Part shown: positions 38,692-46,359 of the stretch, one piece after another
Numbering within the stretch: the first letter of the stretch is position 1
How the letters are laid out: the number at the start of each line of letters is the position of its first letter
Assembly (NCBI GenBank): GCA_027486835.1
Contig: JAIXOJ010000005.1
Location: 1-64,000 of the forward strand
Source of the DNA: Chitinophagaceae bacterium
Lineage (GTDB): Bacteria > Bacteroidota > Bacteroidia > Chitinophagales > Chitinophagaceae
Direction of reading: 5' to 3'
DNA: 64,000 nt
Made by a program: the position numbers and the translations under genes
The notes under the pieces: generated by a model
Told to the model about the DNA's origin: nothing
The model's database searches: none
Seen by the model: only the letters and a program-made list of their open reading frames with translations

Positions 38692-41211
38692 TTATTTCCC
38701 CTTTATCCCAATCCGAAACTGATACAAAGGCAATAGTTCAATGGTATTAATCCCCGCTTTTATCCAATCTTTTTTTCGGGCTAGCTGATAAGCATCTTCC
38801 ACATAAATATCATACTCGGGTTTCATGGGCAGCACTTGTGCCGTGAGCGGGACATTGTCTTTTACCACATAGCCCAACCTGATATTACATCTCCCTTTGT
38901 CAATATATTGGTCATAAATCAGTTGGTTTTTATTGTTGTACAATGCCAAAATATCCCCTTGGTAGTCTATGGATGCCACCCAATCTTTCACCAATTGATT
39001 CTTTTCTACTTTAAATCCTAGTTGGTATTTGGCTTGGTCAGGTAAATCGAGCAGATGGTATTGGTGCAAACTACCGGGTTGGTTGGCTGCAAACCTTTTG
39101 CCTTTGGCATAGACAGAAAGGATAGAATCAAGGTGCTGCTGCAGGGTTTCGGTAGGTACGGTGGTAGGTATCGGGGTCAACGTAACTTTCCCCTTTTCCA
39201 CAGTTTTTTTGGCAGCCAATACATAGCGAAAGAAACCATTTTCCTCGGACTGTTTCGTTAGGTTCATTTCATCGTTTTGCAATATCATCCATGCAGCATC
39301 CGGATACACCGAAATAGGCAGATTGCCATTGTTTCCCAATTGCTCAAAGGTCAACGTTTCCCCATCTTGATACACTGTGGCATCGGCTATCACCAAATAA
39401 TCTTTTCCAGAAACAGACACCTTATTCGCCTTTAATGCCTCTGATTTGGGTAAAACGATTACTGGAATCCCTTGCTTATCCTTTGTGAAAACCGTAAAAA
39501 AAGCAGATTGCCCCTTAGGAATCTGTACCCTGTATCGGCCTTTTTCAGAGGATACCTGCACCACTTTTTGGGTGCTTTTTATGGATGCCACATCGCTAAA
39601 CAAAAACTCCGATTGGTCTTCCGCAAAAAAGACATAGGTGGTATTATTGGCATGGTGTAGCGTGCAAAGGGGTTGCGCTGTGGCATAATTCAAAACTGCC
39701 TTTCCCATTGTTAGATGATATGGCATTATACAATAACTATTGGCTGGAAAACTGAACGGTTGGGAGGGAATATTTTCCAGTTCCCCAAGCTTGTTTTTCA
39801 AATGGATTTGTACATTTTTAGCAGCAGGCAAATTCAAATGGCGTTGATAATTATTGAGAAAAATAAAGCCCGCATCATCATGTATCCTTACACCCACTTG
39901 TACCGTATCGATACTATTGTGCGTCCTGACCATCCTTTGCGGAAAGATGGCTTTGTCTTGTGCCAATTGGCTACCAAAATCATGGATAAACAAATGCAAT
40001 AATTTTAATTCGTTGTAGGCATTGTCGGCAAGCCCCATCGATGTGATGGGCGCATGGAAATTATAATCTATACGTGCCATATCGTTGGGATAACCCGTTA
40101 GTCGGTTCTCCTCCAAAGTAGTGTTTTCACCTACTGGATTAATGCCTCCATGAAACATATAATAACCAAGGCCGTTCAGTCCACCTGCAATGCGGGTAAA
40201 CATTGCGGCAGCAATATCCGTAGGGCTTGGAACAATTCTTCTATGGTATGTGGGTTGCAAGCCGCCCGCTACCTCGGCACCTATTTTTGGGTAAGTATTG
40301 GTGATGATAGAATCCCTTTTGCCAAATAAATCCGCACCAATATCACTGTCTTTTTCCAAGGGTTTGATGAAATACATGGCTTTGAACAATTTCTTGCTGC
40401 TGCTGCTCCAAGGGCTGTCTGCATAACCTCCGATAGTGTATAAAAATTCGTCTTGCGTATCGGGTCCTTGAGCAAAAGCAGAATAATAAGGCACATCGAA
40501 ACCAGCAGTGATGGCCATTTTTTTCAAGGAAATCATGTGCTGTAAATCGGCATCTTTTTTAAATTCCAATTCATTTTCTATCTGAATGCCAATCACTGGG
40601 CCGCCTTCTTTGAACAACAATCCCTTGGTTTGCTGGGCTTGTTCTTTGATAAAACGCTCGGCATATTTCAAATAAGTTACATCATTGGTGCGCAAAGCCA
40701 ATTTCTTGTTCACCAACCAATCGGGGAAGCCCCCATAGCGGATTTCGGCATGGCTCCACGGGCCTATTCTCAGCCAAACATACAGGTGGTGTTTTTTACA
40801 GAGTTGTAGAAATGCACGTAGGTCGTTGTTGGCAGTCCAATTGAAAACCCCTTCTTTTTCTTCGTGAAAATTCCAGATGACGTAGGTGGAAATGATTTCA
40901 ATGCCTGCAGCTTTCATTTTCAATATGGATGCTTCCCAATCTTGGTAGTTGGTTCTACTATAATGCATTTCACCCATAATGGGAAACCAAGGTTTGCCGT
41001 TTTTGGTCAAGTAGCGACTGTTATAGGACAATACACTTCCACCGGGCGCGGCATTACTGCCCATTTTGAGGAAATTCTCTTTGATGGGATAGGCTTGGTT
41101 GCTAATGTCTATGGTGTAGTGGGGTTGGGAATGGGCTATTGCGGAGAACACTAATAGCAATACGATGACAAGCGCAGGTTTTAGGCGTGCGGTAGTTCTT
41201 TTTAGAAGCAT
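38692..41211 (-). CDS. GH35 beta-galactosidase-type enzyme, secreted
   Basis: An 839-residue secreted GH35 enzyme with signal peptide (about 1-29, LVIVLLLVFSAIAHSQ). The barrel begins with KPWFPIMGEMHYSRTNYQDWEASILKMKAAGIE, typical of GH35. The acid/base Glu is in GIQIENELEF near residue 212, and the nucleophile Glu is in PKIGAEVAGGLQP near 313. The region after about 420 consists of C-terminal beta-domains, with an unusual long tail. It is preceded on the strand by GH39 (222-bp gap holding two repeat elements). It probably removes terminal beta-galactose from oligosaccharides made by the neighbouring lyases. Confidence 0.85.
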   Translation of the reverse strand: MLLKRTTARLKPALVIVLLLVFSAIAHSQPHYTIDISNQAYPIKENFLKMGSNAAPGGSVLSYNSRYLTKNGKPWFPIMGEMHYSRTNYQDWEASILKMKAAGIEIISTYVIWNFHEEKEGVFNWTANNDLRAFLQLCKKHHLYVWLRIGPWSHAEIRYGGFPDWLVNKKLALRTNDVTYLKYAERFIKEQAQQTKGLLFKEGGPVIGIQIENELEFKKDADLQHMISLKKMAITAGFDVPYYSAFAQGPDTQDEFLYTIGGYADSPWSSSSKKLFKAMYFIKPLEKDSDIGADLFGKRDSIITNTYPKIGAEVAGGLQPTYHRRIVPSPTDIAAAMFTRIAGGLNGLGYYMFHGGINPVGENTTLEENRLTGYPNDMARIDYNFHAPITSMGLADNAYNELKLLHLFIHDFGSQLAQDKAIFPQRMVRTHNSIDTVQVGVRIHDDAGFIFLNNYQRHLNLPAAKNVQIHLKNKLGELENIPSQPFSFPANSYCIMPYHLTMGKAVLNYATAQPLCTLHHANNTTYVFFAEDQSEFLFSDVASIKSTQKVVQVSSEKGRYRVQIPKGQSAFFTVFTKDKQGIPVIVLPKSEALKANKVSVSGKDYLVIADATVYQDGETLTFEQLGNNGNLPISVYPDAAWMILQNDEMNLTKQSEENGFFRYVLAAKKTVEKGKVTLTPIPTTVPTETLQQHLDSILSVYAKGKRFAANQPGSLHQYHLLDLPDQAKYQLGFKVEKNQLVKDWVASIDYQGDILALYNNKNQLIYDQYIDKGRCNIRLGYVVKDNVPLTAQVLPMKPEYDIYVEDAYQLARKKDWIKAGINTIELLPLYQFRIGIKGK

Positions 41212-41312
41212 AATTAATTATTTGGGGGAGGAATTAAAGGTTTGACTGGATTTTTTAGACCGTTGGTTTTGTAAAGACCTAACAGGTAATTTTAGACTTG
41301 AAGGGGTATTTT

Positions 41313-41345
41313 AGCCCTGACAGGTTTTGAAAACCTGTCAGGGCT
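41313..41345. repeat. 33-bp perfect palindrome (REP-like), copy 2
   Basis: Arms AGCCCTGACAGGTTTT and AAAACCTGTCAGGGCT around one central G. It equals the copy at 18008 apart from a compensated change at one base pair of the stem. It sits between GH35 and GH39 and may also act as a terminator. Confidence 0.9.
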
Positions 41346-41349
41346 GGAA

Positions 41350-41438
41350 GGGAGGATTTGGCAACCGAAAGGGATTGGGCTAACTCATGGGATTAGGTTA
41401 CCGCAAGGGGTAGGGCAACCGCAAGGGTTGCCCCTACC
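41350..41438. repeat. GGGCAACC hairpin repeats ending on the GH39 stop codon
   Basis: Two or three related units: GGCAACCGAAAGGGATTGGGC at about 41360-41380, GGTTACCGCAAGGGG at about 41396, and a full inverted repeat at 41410-41438. On the minus strand the last reads GGTAGGGGCAACCCTTGCGG, so its TAG is the stop codon of the GH39 gene (41434-41436). Same family as 20720-20968. Confidence 0.8.
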
Positions 41439-43014
41439 GTTTTACCCATTTCAATAAATACACATCGTTTTCACGCATGTCTATATCCTTTGTAATGGAT
41501 TTATTTTTTGCTACCGTAATATTTATCTTTTCAATGGGCTCGCCATTGGTGGCATCTTTTATTTGTTTTTCTTGGGCTTTGGTCAACTGATTGGGCGAGC
41601 CTATTCCTTGGTAAACCGCATACGCATCATTGGCTTTATAACCTACTTTATACACTTGCAATTCATATTTCCCTGCGGGAATATTGGCTACATCAAGATG
41701 TACTTTTCCGATTGTCTTGGCTGGTAAATCTCTTTTGAACAACAAATCGTTTTTGATAGAATCGTTTTTATTTAGTACCGTGATATTCCAAAACAAGAGT
41801 TGTAAATTACCGTTTTTGTCCCTGCAAGCCCATGAAGCCGAATCGGAATTAGCAAGTTCTGTTTCGCCCAATTCACTCAAAAATTTATAGGCATGATAAG
41901 ATGGTTTTTTGATGGATTGATAATTCAACAAACCAAACCCGCCATGAAAAGGGGTTGTTCGGGGGCCAGGTTCTTCAAAAATGTCTGTGAAAGTCCAGTA
42001 CGACATAGAGTTGGCCACTTTTTCTGTACCCTTTATTTTATCTAAAATGAAAGATGCCGATTGGTAAGAATCATGTACGGGATCAAAAGGAGATGGCGAT
42101 GTGCTCCATTCGGTGTAATGCAATTCTAGATTTTTTAAAGACGAATTTTCAATTTTTTTTCTAGAGGCTGTTACATCTTTTGTGATGGATTTACGGTCGC
42201 GGGACAAGATTTTTCCTTTTTTCCCGTCTTCATCCAACACCACTCCATTAATGGTGGCATAAGTATGTGTAGAAATAAAATCAATAGGCGTATGGTTGTT
42301 CACGCAATAATTGATGGTTTCTGTTACCCAACCATTGCCCGCAGTGGCGGGGCCACCCACCCGATATTCTTGGGAAACACTCTTTATTGCTCTCGCAGAA
42401 TAATCATAGATTTTTAAATAATCTTCCTGAGTGCCCGTGAAAAAACTTTTATGGTTCGGTTCGTTCCACACTTCAAAATACCAAGTTTTCACTTCTTCTT
42501 TACCATAGCGTTCTGTAAAATGCTGGGTAAGTGCCTTCACTAAATCTGCCCATTTATCGTAAGATTTTGGGGGTGTTACATTTCCTTTCCACCAGAAAAC
42601 GGTGTTATCGCCCGATGCCAAGGCTTTGGGCATGAAGGAAAGTTCTACAAAGGGTTTCACGTTGATGCTGAGCATAAAATCGAACAAGGCATCTATGTAT
42701 TGCCAATTGTAAATGGGGTTTCCGTTTTTATCCTCGAAATAAACGCCCATATCATCGTGCAGTAATCCATGAAAACGCAGGTATTTAAACCCGATTTCTT
42801 TTTTCACCAGTTTCAATTGTTCTTGCCAATCGGCACGAAGCCCTTCGTTTGCCCTGCCTGCGCCTACGCATTCCTGCCAAACTTTTACAGTAGCGCCTTT
42901 TTCTTTAGCTACATCTAACTGTATGGTACGAACGGAGGCAGTTTCCGATTGTGCAAATGTTGTGGCACACCACAAGGAACTTAATAAGAGGAAGGAAGTG
43001 AATTTCTTTTTCAA
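41434..43014 (-). CDS. GH39 glycoside hydrolase (beta-xylosidase/alpha-L-iduronidase family), secreted
   Basis: A 526-residue enzyme of GH39. The signal peptide MKKKFTSFLLLSSLWCATTFAQ starts at a TTG codon (43014); the nearest upstream in-frame codons include a stop, and no in-frame ATG exists before residue 60, so TTG is required to keep the signal. Acid/base Glu: FEVWNEPNH near residue 184. Nucleophile Glu: LHYTEWSTS near 301. FGLLNYQSIKKPSYHAYKFL is the typical distal barrel segment. GH39 covers beta-xylosidases and alpha-L-iduronidases; with chondroitin- and dermatan-type lyases around, iduronidase activity is a fair guess but not demonstrated. The stop codon lies in a hairpin repeat. Confidence 0.85.
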   Translation of the reverse strand: MKKKFTSFLLLSSLWCATTFAQSETASVRTIQLDVAKEKGATVKVWQECVGAGRANEGLRADWQEQLKLVKKEIGFKYLRFHGLLHDDMGVYFEDKNGNPIYNWQYIDALFDFMLSINVKPFVELSFMPKALASGDNTVFWWKGNVTPPKSYDKWADLVKALTQHFTERYGKEEVKTWYFEVWNEPNHKSFFTGTQEDYLKIYDYSARAIKSVSQEYRVGGPATAGNGWVTETINYCVNNHTPIDFISTHTYATINGVVLDEDGKKGKILSRDRKSITKDVTASRKKIENSSLKNLELHYTEWSTSPSPFDPVHDSYQSASFILDKIKGTEKVANSMSYWTFTDIFEEPGPRTTPFHGGFGLLNYQSIKKPSYHAYKFLSELGETELANSDSASWACRDKNGNLQLLFWNITVLNKNDSIKNDLLFKRDLPAKTIGKVHLDVANIPAGKYELQVYKVGYKANDAYAVYQGIGSPNQLTKAQEKQIKDATNGEPIEKINITVAKNKSITKDIDMRENDVYLLKWVKR

Positions 43015-43186
43015 GATTGAATAATTTTAATTAGGAAAATAAATATTTGATAGAGCGATAGGTTGTTGCAAAGTATGCAAACGTAATACATGAACCCTTT
43101 TGCGCAATCGTACTAGCTAAAACTTGCTTTTGGGGTGATTTGATGCAATACTTTCTAAAAGTTTAAATTTTATAGGATTATATGAA

Positions 43187-43642
43187 TTAAAATGAACTCG
43201 ATTGACTTTTTAGACCTGAATGAAATTTTTGTTTTAATACCTTAATTGCTAAAATGATTGAAATAGATATAAATGGAATTCCAGAAATAAAGCCTATAAG
43301 AGATGCATTATCGCTAAAAGCATTATGAATAAGATAAAAAAAGCTTACCCATAAAAATAGTAGCCCAATGATTTTCGTCCAAATACAAATCTTAACTTTT
43401 GATGCTAAAACTGATATTAAAAGTGCTATATGTCCGATTAAAGCAAACAAAGAAATTGCAGATAGTGATTTATCATAAGAAGCAGAAAAAGAAAGTGAAA
43501 AGTCTTCAGTTCCAATATCAAACTTGTTAAACAAGCCAATTATTTCGAGCAAACCTATACAACCAATGCCATGTCCTGCACCAACAATTATAAAACAGTT
43601 GAGAATAATAGTCCAAATTGTTAATCGTTGTAATTTTTCCAT
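43187..43642 (-). CDS. small four-helix membrane protein, function unknown
   Basis: A 151-residue protein with about four hydrophobic helices: residues 9-32 (IWTIILNCFIIVGAGHGIGC), 57-80, 83-105 (WTKIIGLLFLWVSFFYLIHN) and 110-135 (LIGFISGIPFISISIILAIK). No family was recognised. It is lysine- and isoleucine-rich and more AT-rich than the enzyme genes, so it may be of separate origin. The ATG at 43642 is the start. It lies between the palindrome repeats and GH39. Confidence 0.55.
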   Translation of the reverse strand: MEKLQRLTIWTIILNCFIIVGAGHGIGCIGLLEIIGLFNKFDIGTEDFSLSFSASYDKSLSAISLFALIGHIALLISVLASKVKICIWTKIIGLLFLWVSFFYLIHNAFSDNASLIGFISGIPFISISIILAIKVLKQKFHSGLKSQSSSF

Positions 43643-43726
43643 TCAATGTCATTTTATTTAAGTTGAAAGGATTGCAATCTAACCCTTTGGTATTGCCTTT
43701 CTAACTCCCGATTAATCGACTTTTTT

Positions 43727-43757
43727 GACCTGACAGGTTTTGAAAACCTGTCAGGTC
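43727..43757. repeat. 31-bp perfect palindrome (REP-like), copy 3
   Basis: Arms GACCTGACAGGTTTT and AAAACCTGTCAGGTC around one central G, preceded by a T-run. It lies about 85 bp upstream of the start of the small membrane protein gene and 45 bp from the 41-bp tandem array. Confidence 0.9.
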
Positions 43758-43801
43758 TTTAGCACCCCATCCGCAAACGTAAATCGGACTTGATTGGCTT
43801 T

Positions 43802-44023
43802 AACCGAGAACTCTGTCAGCTTCAAGTAACCTGCATGGCGTTAACCGAGAACTCGGTCAGCTCCAAGTAGCCTGCATGACGTTAACCGAGAACTCGGTCG
43901 GCTCCAAGTAGCCTGCATGGCGTTAACCGAGAACTCTGTCAGCTTCAAGTAGCCTGCATGGCGTTTACCGAGAACTCGGTCGGCTCCAAGTAGCTTGCAT
44001 GGCTTTGACCGAGAACTCGGTCA
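43802..44023. repeat. 41-bp tandem array of ACCGAG-AA-CTCGGT palindromes (6 copies)
   Basis: The palindrome core ACCGAGAACTCGGT (or ACCGAGAACTCTGT) recurs six times at exactly 41-bp spacing: 43803, 43844, 43885, 43926, 43967 and 44008. The linker GGCTCCAAGTAGCCTGCATGGCGTT is nearly constant. Variation alternates between CTCGGTC and CTCTGTC with linked changes (GCTCC versus GCTTC), so units fall into two subtypes. The array ends in TCAATATTTTTC. It lies 3-prime of the DUF6261-like gene and upstream of the membrane protein gene. No ORF is inside. Confidence 0.95.
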
Positions 44024-44105
44024 ATATTTTTCTTGATAGTAATTCTATGTTTAACTAACAGTTTTGGGCTTTATAAAAATTTTGCTTCACAATGATACCC
44101 AATCA

Positions 44106-44141
44106 AAAACCCGTCAGATTTTTTTTAACCTGACGGGTTTT
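44106..44141. terminator. hairpin terminator past the DUF6261-like gene
   Basis: AAAACCCGTCAG (44106-44117) pairs with CTGACGGGTTTT (44130-44141) with a T-rich loop. It lies between the 41-bp array and the stop codon at 44306, about 165 bp past the gene, so it is a plausible but not tightly placed terminator. Confidence 0.55.
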
Positions 44142-44305
44142 GTGCAATATATAATTATACCTATGAGGAATTAATGAAGGTTTTGAAACTTTATTGAGGT
44201 TGAAATAAGCTAGAACAGCAAACATTTGTTGCCGCTTCATCTCCTATTTAAAGATTTATTTCCCTCTACTGTTGTATTTATCTTGAAAATATTTTCTACC
44301 TGCAT

Positions 44306-44980
44306 TTACAACGGATAACAATTGAAGAACGTATCCAAGTTAGGGTTCTTTTTGTTTTTTGCCATTGCTAAAATATATTCAACAGTGTCATTATATACAA
44401 TTACCAATTCCTTCTTTGCCACCTTCATGTCAAATGCAGGTTGCTTCAGTTCATCGGCAACTCTATTGGTAAACAATGCCTTGAAATCCTCATTAGCTAC
44501 TTGAATTTTGGTTACATATTTTGCAAAACCCAACTTAGTTATATGCGCTTTGAACTTTGAATCAGCAAGCTTATCAAGAATAGAATCAAGCGCAGCAGAT
44601 TCTGCTTCAAAATTTTTCCTCGGAACATTCCCAAAAGGATCAAGCATGTTTAAAATACTTGTTGCCGCATCTACTTCCTCCGGATCATCAGAATCCTGAG
44701 CCAATTCAAGGGCTTTCACAAAAGTAGAATAGGCTTTATCCCTTACTTTATCTCTTGCTACTACCTTAACGGTAAAGTCGTTCGCACCTCCTTTACCCAA
44801 ACCATTTTGAAAAGTTGTGCCTTTTGTGTTTAATTCAGACAAATAATCATTCAAGCCAGGATCGGTCATTTTGGCTTTGTCGATATTTTTATCAATATCA
44901 TCTTTCAAACGGCCTGGCAATTCAGCCAATTCATCGTAATTCAAATTTGTTACATCTAAACGAGATAATGAAAGCGCCAT
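44306..44980 (-). CDS. DUF6261-like cytoplasmic protein of unknown function
   Basis: A 224-residue, all-helical, acidic protein without signal or membrane segment. It begins MALSLSRLDVTNLNYDELAELPGRL and continues with KAKMTDPGLNDYLSELNTK, VVARDKVRDKAYSTFVKAL, SILNMLDPFGNV and VIVYNDTVEYILAMA. The overall layout (N-terminal LSRLDVTNLNYDEL, a central R-D-x-x-R-D-x-A-Y-x-x-F-V segment, and a C-terminal helix pair) resembles the DUF6261 family, which occurs in multiple copies in Bacteroidota. Its role is unknown. It lies next to the 41-bp palindrome array, and no other gene shares its strand within 180 bp, so a link to the enzymes is doubtful. Confidence 0.5.
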   Translation of the reverse strand: MALSLSRLDVTNLNYDELAELPGRLKDDIDKNIDKAKMTDPGLNDYLSELNTKGTTFQNGLGKGGANDFTVKVVARDKVRDKAYSTFVKALELAQDSDDPEEVDAATSILNMLDPFGNVPRKNFEAESAALDSILDKLADSKFKAHITKLGFAKYVTKIQVANEDFKALFTNRVADELKQPAFDMKVAKKELVIVYNDTVEYILAMAKNKKNPNLDTFFNCYPL

Positions 44981-45162
44981 ACAATTAGTTTGTAATAATT
45001 AATAAAATTTAGTTCAGCGCAAATATAAAAGACAGATTGAAAACCGATACAAAATGGTAAGTATTTGACGAAAAAATTTTTGTCTATGCGATATTGGGTA
45101 TTAGTAGAGGATAATTTTTGAAAAACCAATCCCCCTCCCCATCGAATCCTGAAGAATCCAAC

Positions 45163-46257
45163 CTAATATCCACCCAGCAAACTAGGCATCAACGTAGGGA
45201 ATGTCCATGCGAAATGGTGGCGGGAATAGATAATGGGAGTATATTTTTTGGCGTATTCCTTCATGGGGGCATCTTGATAAATATCGCCCATGGCCTCAAA
45301 TAAATTGGCGGGCCATCCTGCTAGGTTTCCTTTGGTGGCGGGTGGGTGTGGGTGCGGGAAATGAGGCCAACTGTCGGGGCTTTTAGAATAGGTCAACAAA
45401 TAATCCAAGGCTTTTTTCAGGCTTGCATGTTGTATTTCTTCGTGAAACAAATCCTCTCCCGTGGCATTATAAATCACCCACGCCGAGGCGGTGATGGGTG
45501 CCAAAGAAAAATAAGTGTACCAAATGCCATTATCGCCTCGTTTGGTTTCTTCAGGCATCGAACCATCGGCAGCAATTTTCAAAGCAATGTCCGATTTTAT
45601 CAACTGAATGTTGGTGTTCAATTCCGCCGTATCGCCAACAAAAACCGATGATAAAAGAGAAGCATACCGTCCCCAATCTGCCCAATTGTTTTTGCGGTTG
45701 CGTATCTCCAAAGCCGACTTGTCATACACGTTTTTCACCCATTCCTTAAACTGTAATTGGTCTTTTTTGCCCCACAATGATTCCTGCTGCATCAGAATGG
45801 CGGCATTCAGCAACCCTGCACCCGAATAGGCCATTACCAATGACCCGTCGTTGTTGGAATATTTTTTATTGATGCTGCCCCAGGCATTCAGCAACTCACA
45901 AGCTTTCTTGCCATAAACCGACTTGCCGCTCAATCGAAATGCCAAAGCACAACAATAGGCGTTGAAAGCATCAATTTGTAGCGATTGCGAATTTTTCTTG
46001 TGTAGGGTTGAGTCAATGTACCTGCCCGGCACATTAAAATCGTTCAAAGCATTGTTCGGCTTCAACAAAGCACTATCCGCCATTTCCAACAATTGTTGAT
46101 AGGCGGCCAAGTATGTTTTGTTCCCACTTTTTATTTCGGCTTTTACTTTTTTTATCTGTGCGAGCGGGTGCATCCCCTGCCCTACCACCTGCGTTGTGGC
46201 TATCACGCAAATAACAATGATTCCAACAATTCTATTATTCAAAAACGGCTTTCCCAT
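45163..46257 (-). CDS. PL5/PL38-type alginate lyase-fold polysaccharide lyase, secreted
   Basis: A 364-residue secreted lyase. Signal peptide: about 1-27 (NRIVGIIVICVIATTQVVGQ). The alpha/alpha toroid alginate-lyase fold shows as HPLAQIKKVKAEIK, NDFNVPGRYID, NAYCCALAFRLSG, RKNNWADWGRYASLLSS with the Asn and Trp/Asp of the active-site groove, and MPEETKRGDNGIWYTYFSLAP near residue 255. Family PL5 is alginate lyase; PL38 enzymes in this fold act on glucuronan. The second fits a glucuronate-rich substrate better, but the choice is not settled. It lies 102 bp downstream of GH3 on the same strand. Confidence 0.7.
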   Translation of the reverse strand: MGKPFLNNRIVGIIVICVIATTQVVGQGMHPLAQIKKVKAEIKSGNKTYLAAYQQLLEMADSALLKPNNALNDFNVPGRYIDSTLHKKNSQSLQIDAFNAYCCALAFRLSGKSVYGKKACELLNAWGSINKKYSNNDGSLVMAYSGAGLLNAAILMQQESLWGKKDQLQFKEWVKNVYDKSALEIRNRKNNWADWGRYASLLSSVFVGDTAELNTNIQLIKSDIALKIAADGSMPEETKRGDNGIWYTYFSLAPITASAWVIYNATGEDLFHEEIQHASLKKALDYLLTYSKSPDSWPHFPHPHPPATKGNLAGWPANLFEAMGDIYQDAPMKEYAKKYTPIIYSRHHFAWTFPTLMPSLLGGY

Positions 46258-46359
46258 ATTTATCTACTTCCTTTCAATAAAAGGAGTCTATCAACAATAA
46301 GTTTTAAAAAAAGTCAACCCAAAAATAGGATTCAATAATTTTCACCTACTTTTTGGTAA

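Noticed and set aside
44106-44141. Another copy of the REP palindrome
   Set aside because: The stem shares only CTGAC/GTCAG with it and has a long T-rich loop, so it reads better as a terminator.
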